From Actinomyces weissii (GTDB taxonomy: Bacteria > Actinomycetota > Actinomycetes > Actinomycetales > Actinomycetaceae): 64,000 bases of DNA. The stretch is taken from the NCBI RefSeq assembly GCF_016598775.1, contig NZ_CP066802.1:1488001-1552000 (forward strand), given 5' to 3'. Position 1 is the stretch's first letter, and each line of letters starts with the position of its first letter. The notes under the pieces were generated by a model. The model was not told where the DNA came from. It was given only the letters and a program-made list of their open reading frames with translations, and ran no database searches. A program made the position numbers and the translations under genes. Shown here piece after piece: positions 57,717 to 64,000 of this stretch.

Positions 57717-58325
57717 TCAGAACACGTTCCAGGCCACCAGGTGCCAGCCGGGCTCGCGCTGCCCCCGCCGCAGCACGGCGTAGTGGCAGTTGTCCAGGCC
57801 CCGCAGCCCGAACCAGGCGCTCGGGTCCAGCCCCAGCAGGTGGGTCACCCCCAGGGACAGCGCGCTGCCGTGGGACACCGCCACCACCGCCCCCTCCCCT
57901 GCCTCCTCGGCCTGGGAGGCGAGCTCCGCCAGGGCACCTCCCACGCGCTGGGCCGTCTGGGCGCGCGTCTCCACGCCCACCCCCTGTGGGTCCTCCCCGC
58001 GCTGCCAGGCCGCGTACTGCTCCGGCCAGCCCTGCGTCATCTGCTCGCGGTTCAGGCCCTCCCACTGGCCAAAAGCGCGCTCAGCCAGCGCCGCCTCGGT
58101 GGCCACCGCCAGCCCGGTCAGGGCGGCCAGCGCCGACGCCGTCTGCTGGGCCCGTTCCAGCGGGGAGGCGACGATCCGGGCCGGGCCGAGCGCGGCGAGC
58201 GCAGGGGCAGCCTGGCGGGCCTGGGACCAGCCGGTCTCGTCCAGAGGAATATCCACCTGTCCTTGCACGCGGGCCTGCGCGTTATAGCTGGTCTGACCGT
58301 GCCGCCACAGCACCAGGTCAGTCAC
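57717..58325 (-). CDS. Histidine phosphatase family protein
   Basis: A 202-residue phosphoglycerate-mutase-like phosphatase. The catalytic phosphohistidine loop is LVLWRHGQTSYNAQARVQGQVDIPLDETG; the second His is in VVAVSHGSALSLGV; the general acid is in LAERAFGQWEG. It lies behind rsfS, a common arrangement in actinobacteria. The substrate may be a sugar phosphate or a small phosphate ester; the sequence does not decide. Confidence 0.92.
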   Translation of the reverse strand: MTDLVLWRHGQTSYNAQARVQGQVDIPLDETGWSQARQAAPALAALGPARIVASPLERAQQTASALAALTGLAVATEAALAERAFGQWEGLNREQMTQGWPEQYAAWQRGEDPQGVGVETRAQTAQRVGGALAELASQAEEAGEGAVVAVSHGSALSLGVTHLLGLDPSAWFGLRGLDNCHYAVLRRGQREPGWHLVAWNVF

Positions 58326-58339
58326 CGGAACCTCCTCCC

Positions 58340-58498
58340 CCAGCCACCCGGCTGCTCAGCGGCGCAGCAGCAGGACCGGGCGTCAGGGCTGCTCACCCGC
58401 AGATCAGTGGTGCCACACATCAGGGCACCTGCGCCCCCAGCCACCGGGCTGCTCACCCGCAGGGCAGCAGGACCGGGCGTCAGGGCTGGCCAGCAGCA
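58340..58498. repeat. Direct repeats between rsfS and histidine phosphatase gene
   Basis: A CAGCAGGACCGGGCGTCAGGGCTG sequence (two copies, near 58368 and 58468) and CCACC(C/G)GGCTGCTCA (near 58342 and 58440) form an interleaved direct duplication. It is noncoding as far as I can see. Confidence 0.6.
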
Positions 58499-58503
58499 GG
58501 GCA

Positions 58504-58899
58504 TCAGAACTGCTCCGCGGCCGCCTGCGCCACCTGCTCCAGGTCCTCGGGCAGGGGCACCAGGGGGCAGTCCTTCCAGAGCCGCTCCAGGGCGTAGTAC
58601 TCGCGGTCCTCGCTCTGCTGCACGTGCACCACGATGTCGTCGTAGTCGAGCAGCACCCAGTGGGCCTCCTCCAGACCCTCCCGCAGCCTACGCTTGGCCC
58701 CGGCCTTGAGCAGGGCCTCCTCCACGGCGTCGACAATGGCCTTGACCTGCCTGTCCGTCCTGCCGGACAGGACCAGGAACACGTCCGTCAGGGCCAGGCG
58801 CTCGGAGACGTCAAGCGCGATGATCTCCTCCGCCTTCTTCTCGGCGGCGGCGCGGGCGGCGGCGTGCGTAAACTCGATGGCGCGGGCGGTGGCAGTCAA
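58504..58899 (-). CDS. rsfS: Ribosomal silencing factor RsfS
   Basis: RsfS binds ribosomal protein L14 and blocks subunit joining when nutrients are scarce. The 131-residue protein shows ALDVSERLALTDVFLVLSGRTDRQVKAIVDAVEEAL and EGLEEAHWVLLDYDDIVVHVQQSEDREYYALERLWKDCPLV, both diagnostic. Length is normal. In most actinobacteria it follows nadD directly; here a large repeat protein gene is between them. Confidence 0.96.
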   Translation of the reverse strand: MTATARAIEFTHAAARAAAEKKAEEIIALDVSERLALTDVFLVLSGRTDRQVKAIVDAVEEALLKAGAKRRLREGLEEAHWVLLDYDDIVVHVQQSEDREYYALERLWKDCPLVPLPEDLEQVAQAAAEQF

Positions 58900-58921
58900 G
58901 GCTCTCCTCGGTGGCGTGCGG

Positions 58922-60733
58922 TCAGGTCAGCATGGGCGCCCAACTGGGCGCCAGCGCGGCTGCGTCACTGTTCTTGGACAGGAATGCCCAGACTACGGCA
59001 CCCACCACCAGCAGGATCACCAGGACCAGCAGGCCGATCAGCAGGTAGCGCATGAGCGGGGAGCTGTTGGCCTCCTTGTCCAGCTCAGCCTGCAGCCCCG
59101 GGATCGCCGAGATGTCCTGCCAGGTGCGCTGGTCGGCGTCGTCCGATGCTACCGCACGCCCTGCTGGGCTGCTGTCCCCGTCCAGGAGGTCGTCGGGCTG
59201 CTCGGCACCGGAGGCGGTGGGTGCGCCCTTGTGCCCCTCATCGTCGACGGCGAAGCCGGTGTCCCGCACCTGGAAGCCCCCGCCGCGCAGCGAACGCCAG
59301 TGCGGGGCCTCACCCGGCTCATAGTCCTCGCCCTCGACGGGCTTGATGGCCTCCAGCTCGCCGGTGTCGGCGTTCACGGAGCGCACGCCCTGAGCCACGC
59401 CCGGCACCCGCACGATGGGACGGCGCTTGGGCACCGGCTTGCCCTGGGTCTCCGGCTCATCGGCGGCTTTGTCCTCCGCAGGCTTCTTCCCAGCGGCCTT
59501 CTTCTCGGCCTCGGCCTTCTCCTCGGCCGCTTTACGCTCGGCCTCAGCCTTCTCGGCCTCGGCCTTCTCCTCGGCCGCTTTACGCTCGGCCTCAGCCTTC
59601 TCCGCGGCCGCCTTCTCCTCAGCAGCCTTGCGCTCGGCCTCAGCCTTCTCGGCCGCCGCCTTCTCCTCAGCAGCCTTGCGCTCGGCCTCAGCCTTCTCCG
59701 CGGCCGCCTTCTCCTCAGCCGCTTTACGCTCGGCCTCAGCCTTCTCCGCGGCCGCCTTCTCCTCAGCAGCCTTGCGCTCAGCCTCAGCCTTCTCGGCCGC
59801 CGCCTTCTCCTCAGCGGCCTTGCGCTCAGCCTCCGATTCGGTCTCGTTCTCGTCCTTGGTGGGACCTTCCTTAGAGTCCGGTGCCGCCGCATCAGGCGCC
59901 TCCTGCGCCTCCTGCGGCTCCTGGGACTCCTCCGGCTGCTCACCGTCCTGGGCCTCGCCACCGGGGGCCTCCAGCTCTACGGCAGCCTCCTGCACCTCCG
60001 GCTCAGCACCAGCCTGCTCGGTCTCAGACTCCGCGGCCCCAGCAGTGTCAGCATCCCGCGCCTCCTGCGCAGACTTGTCCGTATCAGCCTGTTCCTTCCC
60101 TTCAGCCTGCGACTCAGACTGGTCTGGCTCAGCTCCCGGATCAGCAGCCTCTGGCTCGGCAGCAGCCTCATCCGTCGCCGTCTCGGCAGCAGCCTGCTCC
60201 ATCTCCGTCTCAGCCGCGTCGGCCTCTGCAGAAGCATCCGCCTCCGGGGCCTTCCCGGAGGCCTCCTCAGCAGCAGTCTTCTCCTCCGCCTGGGCGGGCT
60301 CCGGCTCCGGCGCCGGCTCTGGCGCTGGCTCGGCGTCCTTACCAGCCGCCTCCTCGCCTGCGGCCTGCTGCTCCTCACCCGCAGACCCAGACTTCTCCTC
60401 TCGCCCCGCCACGGCGTCGAGCTTCTCCAGCATCTCGTCAGTGATGGCGGCGTGAGAGCCGGTGGCCTTGAGCACGGGCACGTCGATGTCCGGCTGCTCC
60501 GCCAAGGGGTTCTGCAGGGCCTTGGCCTGGTCCAGCGTGATCTCCCCGCTGTCGATAGCCGCCTGCAGCGCCTCGGACTCCTCCCGCAGCCGCTTCATCT
60601 CCCGGCGGGTCAGCAGGGGCTGCTGCCCCGTCAGGTAGGCCTCGCGCTCCGCCTGCCGCTCAGCGTCCCGCATGGCGCGGCGGCTACCGCCCCGCTTGCG
60701 CTCGTGGGGGCTGGCGCTGCTGTCACTGCTCAC
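58922..60733 (-). CDS. Membrane-anchored repeat protein between nadD and rsfS
   Basis: A 603-residue acidic protein of unknown function. Residues 1-115 are charged and helical. Residues 115-300 are very rich in Glu, Ala and Pro. Residues 302-412 carry seven copies of a 16-residue unit, [16 protein letters not shown], predicted to be a long coiled coil or single alpha helix. Residues 430-545 are a more conserved-looking acidic segment, followed by one transmembrane helix (561-585) and a short tail. Topology suggests a tail-anchored protein with a cytoplasmic rod. Its start overlaps nadD by 11 bp, so they are co-transcribed. Confidence 0.85.
   Translation of the reverse strand: MSSDSSASPHERKRGGSRRAMRDAERQAEREAYLTGQQPLLTRREMKRLREESEALQAAIDSGEITLDQAKALQNPLAEQPDIDVPVLKATGSHAAITDEMLEKLDAVAGREEKSGSAGEEQQAAGEEAAGKDAEPAPEPAPEPEPAQAEEKTAAEEASGKAPEADASAEADAAETEMEQAAAETATDEAAAEPEAADPGAEPDQSESQAEGKEQADTDKSAQEARDADTAGAAESETEQAGAEPEVQEAAVELEAPGGEAQDGEQPEESQEPQEAQEAPDAAAPDSKEGPTKDENETESEAERKAAEEKAAAEKAEAERKAAEEKAAAEKAEAERKAAEEKAAAEKAEAERKAAEEKAAAEKAEAERKAAEEKAAAEKAEAERKAAEEKAEAEKAEAERKAAEEKAEAEKKAAGKKPAEDKAADEPETQGKPVPKRRPIVRVPGVAQGVRSVNADTGELEAIKPVEGEDYEPGEAPHWRSLRGGGFQVRDTGFAVDDEGHKGAPTASGAEQPDDLLDGDSSPAGRAVASDDADQRTWQDISAIPGLQAELDKEANSSPLMRYLLIGLLVLVILLVVGAVVWAFLSKNSDAAALAPSWAPMLT
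59498..59830. repeat. 48-bp tandem repeats in the repeat protein gene
   Basis: Seven nearly identical 48-bp units code for the Ala/Glu/Lys helix. Differences are mostly silent (for example TCGGCC/TCCGCG, GCCTTGCG/GCTTTACG), a pattern of old duplications plus recent exchange. Copy number probably varies among strains. Confidence 0.9.
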
Positions 60734-61406
60734 CCTGGTTCTCCTTCCTAAGCGACTGCCCCCGGGCCACGCGCGCGGTCATCGACGTGGGCGAGGACCG
60801 GCGCGACAGGCCCCGGTAGAGGCCGTACTTGCGGATGTACTGCACGACGCCGTCCGGCACCAGGTACCAGACCGGTCCCCCCTTGGAGACCCGCTCCCGG
60901 CAGTCGGTGGAGGAGATCGCCATGGCAGGCACCTCCACCAGCGAGACCCGGTCCCGGGGCAGCCCCGAGCCGTCCAGCACGTGGCCGGGCCGGGTCACCC
61001 CGATCATCTGCGCCAGTGAGAACAGCTCCTCCGCGTCCTTCCAGGTCAGGATCTGTGCCAGCGCGTCCGCCCCCGTGATGAAGAACAGGTCCGCTCCCGG
61101 GTACTCACGCGCGATGTCGTGCAGCGTGTCGATCGTGTAGGTGGTGCCCCCCCGGTCGATATCCACCCGGGAGACCGTGAACCTGGGGTTGGAGGCCGTG
61201 GCGATCACCGTCATCAGGTAACGGTGCTCCGCCTGCGTGACCCTCCGGTCCTTCTTGAAGGGCTGCGCCCAGGTGGGCACGAATATGACCTCGTCCAGCT
61301 CAAAGGCGTCCTGGACCTCACTGGCCGCCACCAGGTGGCCGTGGTGGATAGGGTCAAAGGTGCCGCCCATGATCCCGATACGCGGCGCACGCCGTTTCTC
61401 GCTCAA
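60723..61406 (-). CDS. nadD: Nicotinate-nucleotide adenylyltransferase
   Basis: NadD joins nicotinate mononucleotide and ATP in NAD synthesis. The nucleotidyltransferase motif is [34 protein letters not shown] and [14 protein letters not shown] (ISSTxxR signature) follow. The 227-residue length includes a basic C-terminal tail. It starts the nadD-repeat protein-rsfS run. Confidence 0.96.
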   Translation of the reverse strand: MSEKRRAPRIGIMGGTFDPIHHGHLVAASEVQDAFELDEVIFVPTWAQPFKKDRRVTQAEHRYLMTVIATASNPRFTVSRVDIDRGGTTYTIDTLHDIAREYPGADLFFITGADALAQILTWKDAEELFSLAQMIGVTRPGHVLDGSGLPRDRVSLVEVPAMAISSTDCRERVSKGGPVWYLVPDGVVQYIRKYGLYRGLSRRSSPTSMTARVARGQSLRKENQGEQ

Positions 61407-61564
61407 GCAGGCCTCCTAGGTGCAGCTCCCCTGTGGGGAACCGGCTCACAGGAGAGCTGGCACCATGCTCACAAGGGACGTGGATGCCTACATACTGCCA
61501 CGGCAGGCACGACGATTACCGGATTCCCGGTTAGCAACGCGCCGTCAGCCGGGCGCGTTACCGG

Positions 61565-62401
61565 TCACCGTCCCGCGTACCAGCGCAGCAGCCGCTCCAC
61601 CTCCGGCCCCACGACGGCGTTGCCCGCCTGCAGGTACTTGCGCGGGTCCACCGCCTTCTCGTTGGCCGCCAGGAACTCCCGGACCGCCGCCGTGAAGACC
61701 ACGTTCAGGTGGGTGGAGACGTTGATCTTGGTCATGCCCGCCTCGATCGCCGCGCGCATGCCCTCGTCAGAGACCCCGGAGGAGCCGTGCAGCACCAGGG
61801 GCACGGGCACCTCCGCCCGGATGGCCCGGATCAGCCCGGTGTCCAGCACCGCCCCCCGGGTGGTCATGGCGTGGGAGGAGCCCACGGCCACCGCCAGCAG
61901 GTCCACCCCCGTGTCGGCCACGAACCGGGCGGCGTCCTGCGGGCTGGTGCGGGCGGAGGGGTCGTGCACCCCGTTCTTGCCGCCGACCTCCCCCAGCTCG
62001 GCCTCCACCGAGGCGCCGCGCTCGTGGCACCAGGCGGTGATCTCGGCAGTGGTGGCCCGGTTGACGTCGTCGGGCAGGTGGGAGCCGTCGTACATGATGG
62101 AGGTGACTCCCAGGTCCACGGCCTGGCGGCACAGGTCCAGGTCCTCGGCGTGGTCCAGGTGCACCACCATCGGCACCCGGGCCGCCTCAGCCACCTCCAG
62201 GGCCGCCTTGGCCAGCGGAGCCAGCCTGCCCCCGTGGTACTTGACGGCGTTCTGGCTGATCTGGATCACCAGCGGCAGGCCAGCGGCCTCGGCGGCGTCG
62301 GCAAAGACCTCCGCCTGCTCCAGCATGACGATGTTGAAGGCCCCCAGCCCCTTGCCCTCCTGGGCGGCGTCGGCGGCCAGCTTACGGATGTCGGCGAGCA
62401 C
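61565..62401 (-). CDS. Class II ketose-bisphosphate aldolase (GatY/KbaY-like)
   Basis: A 278-residue zinc-dependent aldolase. Metal ligands are in MVVHLDHAED, AELGEVGG, VGSSHAM and LVLHGSSGVSDEGM. It resembles the tagatose-1,6-bisphosphate and fructose-bisphosphate aldolases of the GatY/KbaY/FbaA family; substrate choice is not decided by the sequence. Its neighbours, a ROK kinase and a SIS-domain protein, favour amino-sugar (GalNAc-like) catabolism. ATG 62401 follows AAGGAG. Confidence 0.9.
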   Translation of the reverse strand: MLADIRKLAADAAQEGKGLGAFNIVMLEQAEVFADAAEAAGLPLVIQISQNAVKYHGGRLAPLAKAALEVAEAARVPMVVHLDHAEDLDLCRQAVDLGVTSIMYDGSHLPDDVNRATTAEITAWCHERGASVEAELGEVGGKNGVHDPSARTSPQDAARFVADTGVDLLAVAVGSSHAMTTRGAVLDTGLIRAIRAEVPVPLVLHGSSGVSDEGMRAAIEAGMTKINVSTHLNVVFTAAVREFLAANEKAVDPRKYLQAGNAVVGPEVERLLRWYAGR

Positions 62402-62473
62402 TGTGCTCTCCTTCCAGCTCTATCTCAGGTAGTTCTGTAGCGGGCGGTGACGGCGGGACCCAGCCCGCAGCGG

Positions 62474-63430
62474 CTAGCGCGGCTGTTCCTGGGACTCCAG
62501 GGCCCGACCAGCACTGCCCAGGGCCTGCGCCCAGGCCCCCAGGGCGGCGGGGACCACCCGCGGCACCGGGCTGACGGTCAGCAGCCGGGACACCCGCTCG
62601 GTCAGCGGCTCAAAGAGCAGCCTGCGGCCCGCCTTCATCAGGCCCCCACCGATCACCACGTCCAGCGGCCCGAGCATGCACACGCTGCGTGCGATCACCT
62701 CGGCCTGCGCGTCCAGGGCGGTGTCCCAGACGCGCTGCGCCTCCCGGTCACCGGCCTCCATAGCAATCTGCACGCCCAGCGCCCCGGCGGCCTCCACCTC
62801 CTGACGGCGCCCAGGCTCCCGGGTGGCGGCCAGGCGCCGGGCCAGGGCGCCCGCGGAGGCCACCGCCTCAAAGCGCTCCAGGCGGCCCGGGCGGTCCGGG
62901 TCCGGCACCAGGGCCTGCCCCACCTCCCCGGCCCAGCCGCCGCTGACCACGGGGCGGCCGTCGATGATGAACACGGCGGCCACGCCGGTGCCTAGCGCCA
63001 GGTACATGCAGCTGCTGCTGCCTGCCCCCCAGCGGGCCTCCGCCCAGGCCCCGGAGCGGACGTCGTGCCCCAGGCTCACCGGCCGGCCCAGGGCCTCGGA
63101 CAGGAGACGCGCCATGGGCACGTCCTGCCAGCCCAGGTTGACTGAGAGCACCGCCGTGCCCGTGGACTCGTCCACGATGCCAGGCACGTCCACGCCCACA
63201 GTGGGCACCACCTGCTCGGGGCGGACCGGCTCCGGCCCGTCAGCAACCGTGCCAGCGGCGACCGCGGCCTCGACCTCGGCCACCAGCTGCCGCACGGCCT
63301 CCAGCAGCGGCTCCACGCCTCGGGGGGTGGGGTCCTCCCGCTGCAGCAGGGCCCTGCCGGCGGCGTCGGCCAGGACCGTCTTGATGGCGGTCCCCCCGAC
63401 GTCGACGCCGACGGCGTAGCGCGCCGTCAT
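62474..63430 (-). CDS. ROK-family sugar kinase lacking the zinc cysteines
   Basis: A 318-residue ROK-type kinase. The N-terminal loop is AVGVDVGGTAIKTVLADAAG and the middle motif LALGTGVAAVFIIDGRPVVSGGWAGEVGQ. The catalytic Asp is in SLGHDVRSGAWAEA. The usual CxCGxxGCxE zinc motif is replaced by PDPDRPGRLERFEA, so zinc binding is likely lost. Its stop is 72 bp from the aldolase and its start two bases from the SIS gene stop, suggesting one operon. The substrate may be GalNAc or a related sugar. Confidence 0.88.
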   Translation of the reverse strand: MTARYAVGVDVGGTAIKTVLADAAGRALLQREDPTPRGVEPLLEAVRQLVAEVEAAVAAGTVADGPEPVRPEQVVPTVGVDVPGIVDESTGTAVLSVNLGWQDVPMARLLSEALGRPVSLGHDVRSGAWAEARWGAGSSSCMYLALGTGVAAVFIIDGRPVVSGGWAGEVGQALVPDPDRPGRLERFEAVASAGALARRLAATREPGRRQEVEAAGALGVQIAMEAGDREAQRVWDTALDAQAEVIARSVCMLGPLDVVIGGGLMKAGRRLLFEPLTERVSRLLTVSPVPRVVPAALGAWAQALGSAGRALESQEQPR

Positions 63431-63432
63431 GC

Positions 63433-64000
63433 TCAGTGCCCGCCGTCGGGCAGGATCACGGCGCGGCTGAGGTGGCGCGGACGGTCCGGGTCCAGCCCCC
63501 GGGCCTCAGCGCGCAGAACCGCCACCCGCTGGGCCAGCACCAGGGTGGCCACGGGGTCCAGGTCGAAGGTCAGGAACTCGGCGCCGGTGGCGGCCACCTG
63601 CTCGGCCATGCCTGCGGGGGCCTGCCCGAACACCCAGGTCAGGCGGCCCGGCTGGGCGATGGCGATCGGCCCGTGCCGGTACTCCATGGCCGGGTAGCTC
63701 TCGGTCCAGGACTGGGAGGCCTCCCGCCACTTCAGGCCTGCCTCGTTGGCCAGGCCGAAGCACCAGCCGTCCCCCAGGAAGGTGACCTGGTCGGCCTCCA
63801 CCCAGGAGCCGGGAACCTCCAGCTCCAGGGCCTTGCGGCAGTCAGCCACGGCCGCCGTCAGGTCCTGGCCCAGGGAGGCCCGGAACAGGGTCAGGGCGCT
63901 GGTGGCGAAGCGCGTCTGGACCACGGACTCCTCGTCCGCGAAGTCCAGGACGATCTCGGTGTCCACGTGCTCGGCCACCGGGCCCTGGCCGACGGCGGTG
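63433..64000 (-). CDS. SIS-domain protein, AgaS-like (5' end beyond window)
   Basis: The C-terminal part of a sugar-isomerase-domain protein. Visible are VTFLGDGWCFGLANEAGLKWREASQSWTESYPAMEYRHGPIAIAQPG and LVLAQRVAVLRAEARGLDPDRPRHLSRAVIL, which match the second SIS domain of AgaS/GlmS-like deaminase-isomerases. The frame is open to the window end, so the N-terminus is missing. With the aldolase and ROK kinase it forms a likely amino-sugar operon (AgaS, kinase, aldolase). Confidence 0.88.
   Translation of the reverse strand, partial: TAVGQGPVAEHVDTEIVLDFADEESVVQTRFATSALTLFRASLGQDLTAAVADCRKALELEVPGSWVEADQVTFLGDGWCFGLANEAGLKWREASQSWTESYPAMEYRHGPIAIAQPGRLTWVFGQAPAGMAEQVAATGAEFLTFDLDPVATLVLAQRVAVLRAEARGLDPDRPRHLSRAVILPDGGH

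Noticed and set aside
58922..60733. Antisense Leu/Ser-rich frames over the repeat protein gene
   Set aside because: They mirror the 48-bp repeats in other frames; only the minus-strand frame has a sensible membrane anchor and operon position.

Overview
The window is a high-GC actinobacterial chromosome segment, very probably from Actinomyces or a close relative in the Actinomycetaceae. The reasons are the strong GC-rich codon use, frequent GTG starts, and a conserved actinobacterial gene order: recO-leuA-era-CNNM-ybeY-phoH, then rsmE, dnaJ-hrcA, hemW-trmB-lepA, rpsT, holA-comEC-comEA, leuS, rsfS and nadD. Most genes lie on the minus strand. No rRNA, phage module or CRISPR array is visible.

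Layout. 1-7.1 kb: recO (cut by the window edge), leuA with a leucine-rich leader peptide, and the overlapping run phoH-ybeY-CNNM/CBS protein-era. 7.1-9.1 kb: a short inserted stretch with an orphan Imm51-type immunity gene and a DUF2871 membrane protein. 9.1-14.8 kb: rsmE, a YggS-type PLP protein, the CIRCE-controlled hrcA-dnaJ operon and a DUF3097 protein. 14.9-19.5 kb: an NhaD-like antiporter, a proteobacterial-type ferrochelatase, a DUF4298 protein and a YwaF-like membrane protein. 19.5-24.5 kb: lepA-trmB-hemW and a small DedA-like protein. 24.6-30.5 kb: a two-component system divergent from a three-gene ABC exporter of the peptide-antibiotic resistance type. 30.6-34.9 kb: a PemK-like protein, rpsT, a DUF1846 protein and a KtrB/TrkH transporter. 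35-42.5 kb: comEA-comEC-holA, degV and a HerA-like ATPase. 42.8-54 kb: leuS, an IS30 remnant, a HIT protein, an MntR-like regulator, VKOR, a membrane phosphoesterase, a HAD phosphatase, and the MetP/MetS sodium-dependent importer. 54-57 kb: polyphosphate glucokinase with a NifX-like protein, then a low-GC patch with an unknown gene and an ISL3 remnant beside two tRNA-Ala genes. 57.7-64 kb: a histidine phosphatase, rsfS, a repeat-rich membrane-anchored protein, nadD, and an aldolase/ROK kinase/SIS sugar-phosphate cluster cut by the window edge.

The most unusual structure is a family of short palindromic tandem repeats, with units of about 22 bp built on CCGGTCTCG and CATATG. There are seven arrays in gaps between genes. 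Three carry TTATCCACA-type DnaA boxes at their borders, and two carry further shared flanking sequence. They account for much of the otherwise unexplained intergenic DNA and are the best candidate here for something undescribed. Other points worth a look are the leuA leader peptide, an operator-like dyad between the divergent two-component and ABC operons, the 603-residue repeat protein between nadD and rsfS, and the foreign-looking ferrochelatase.
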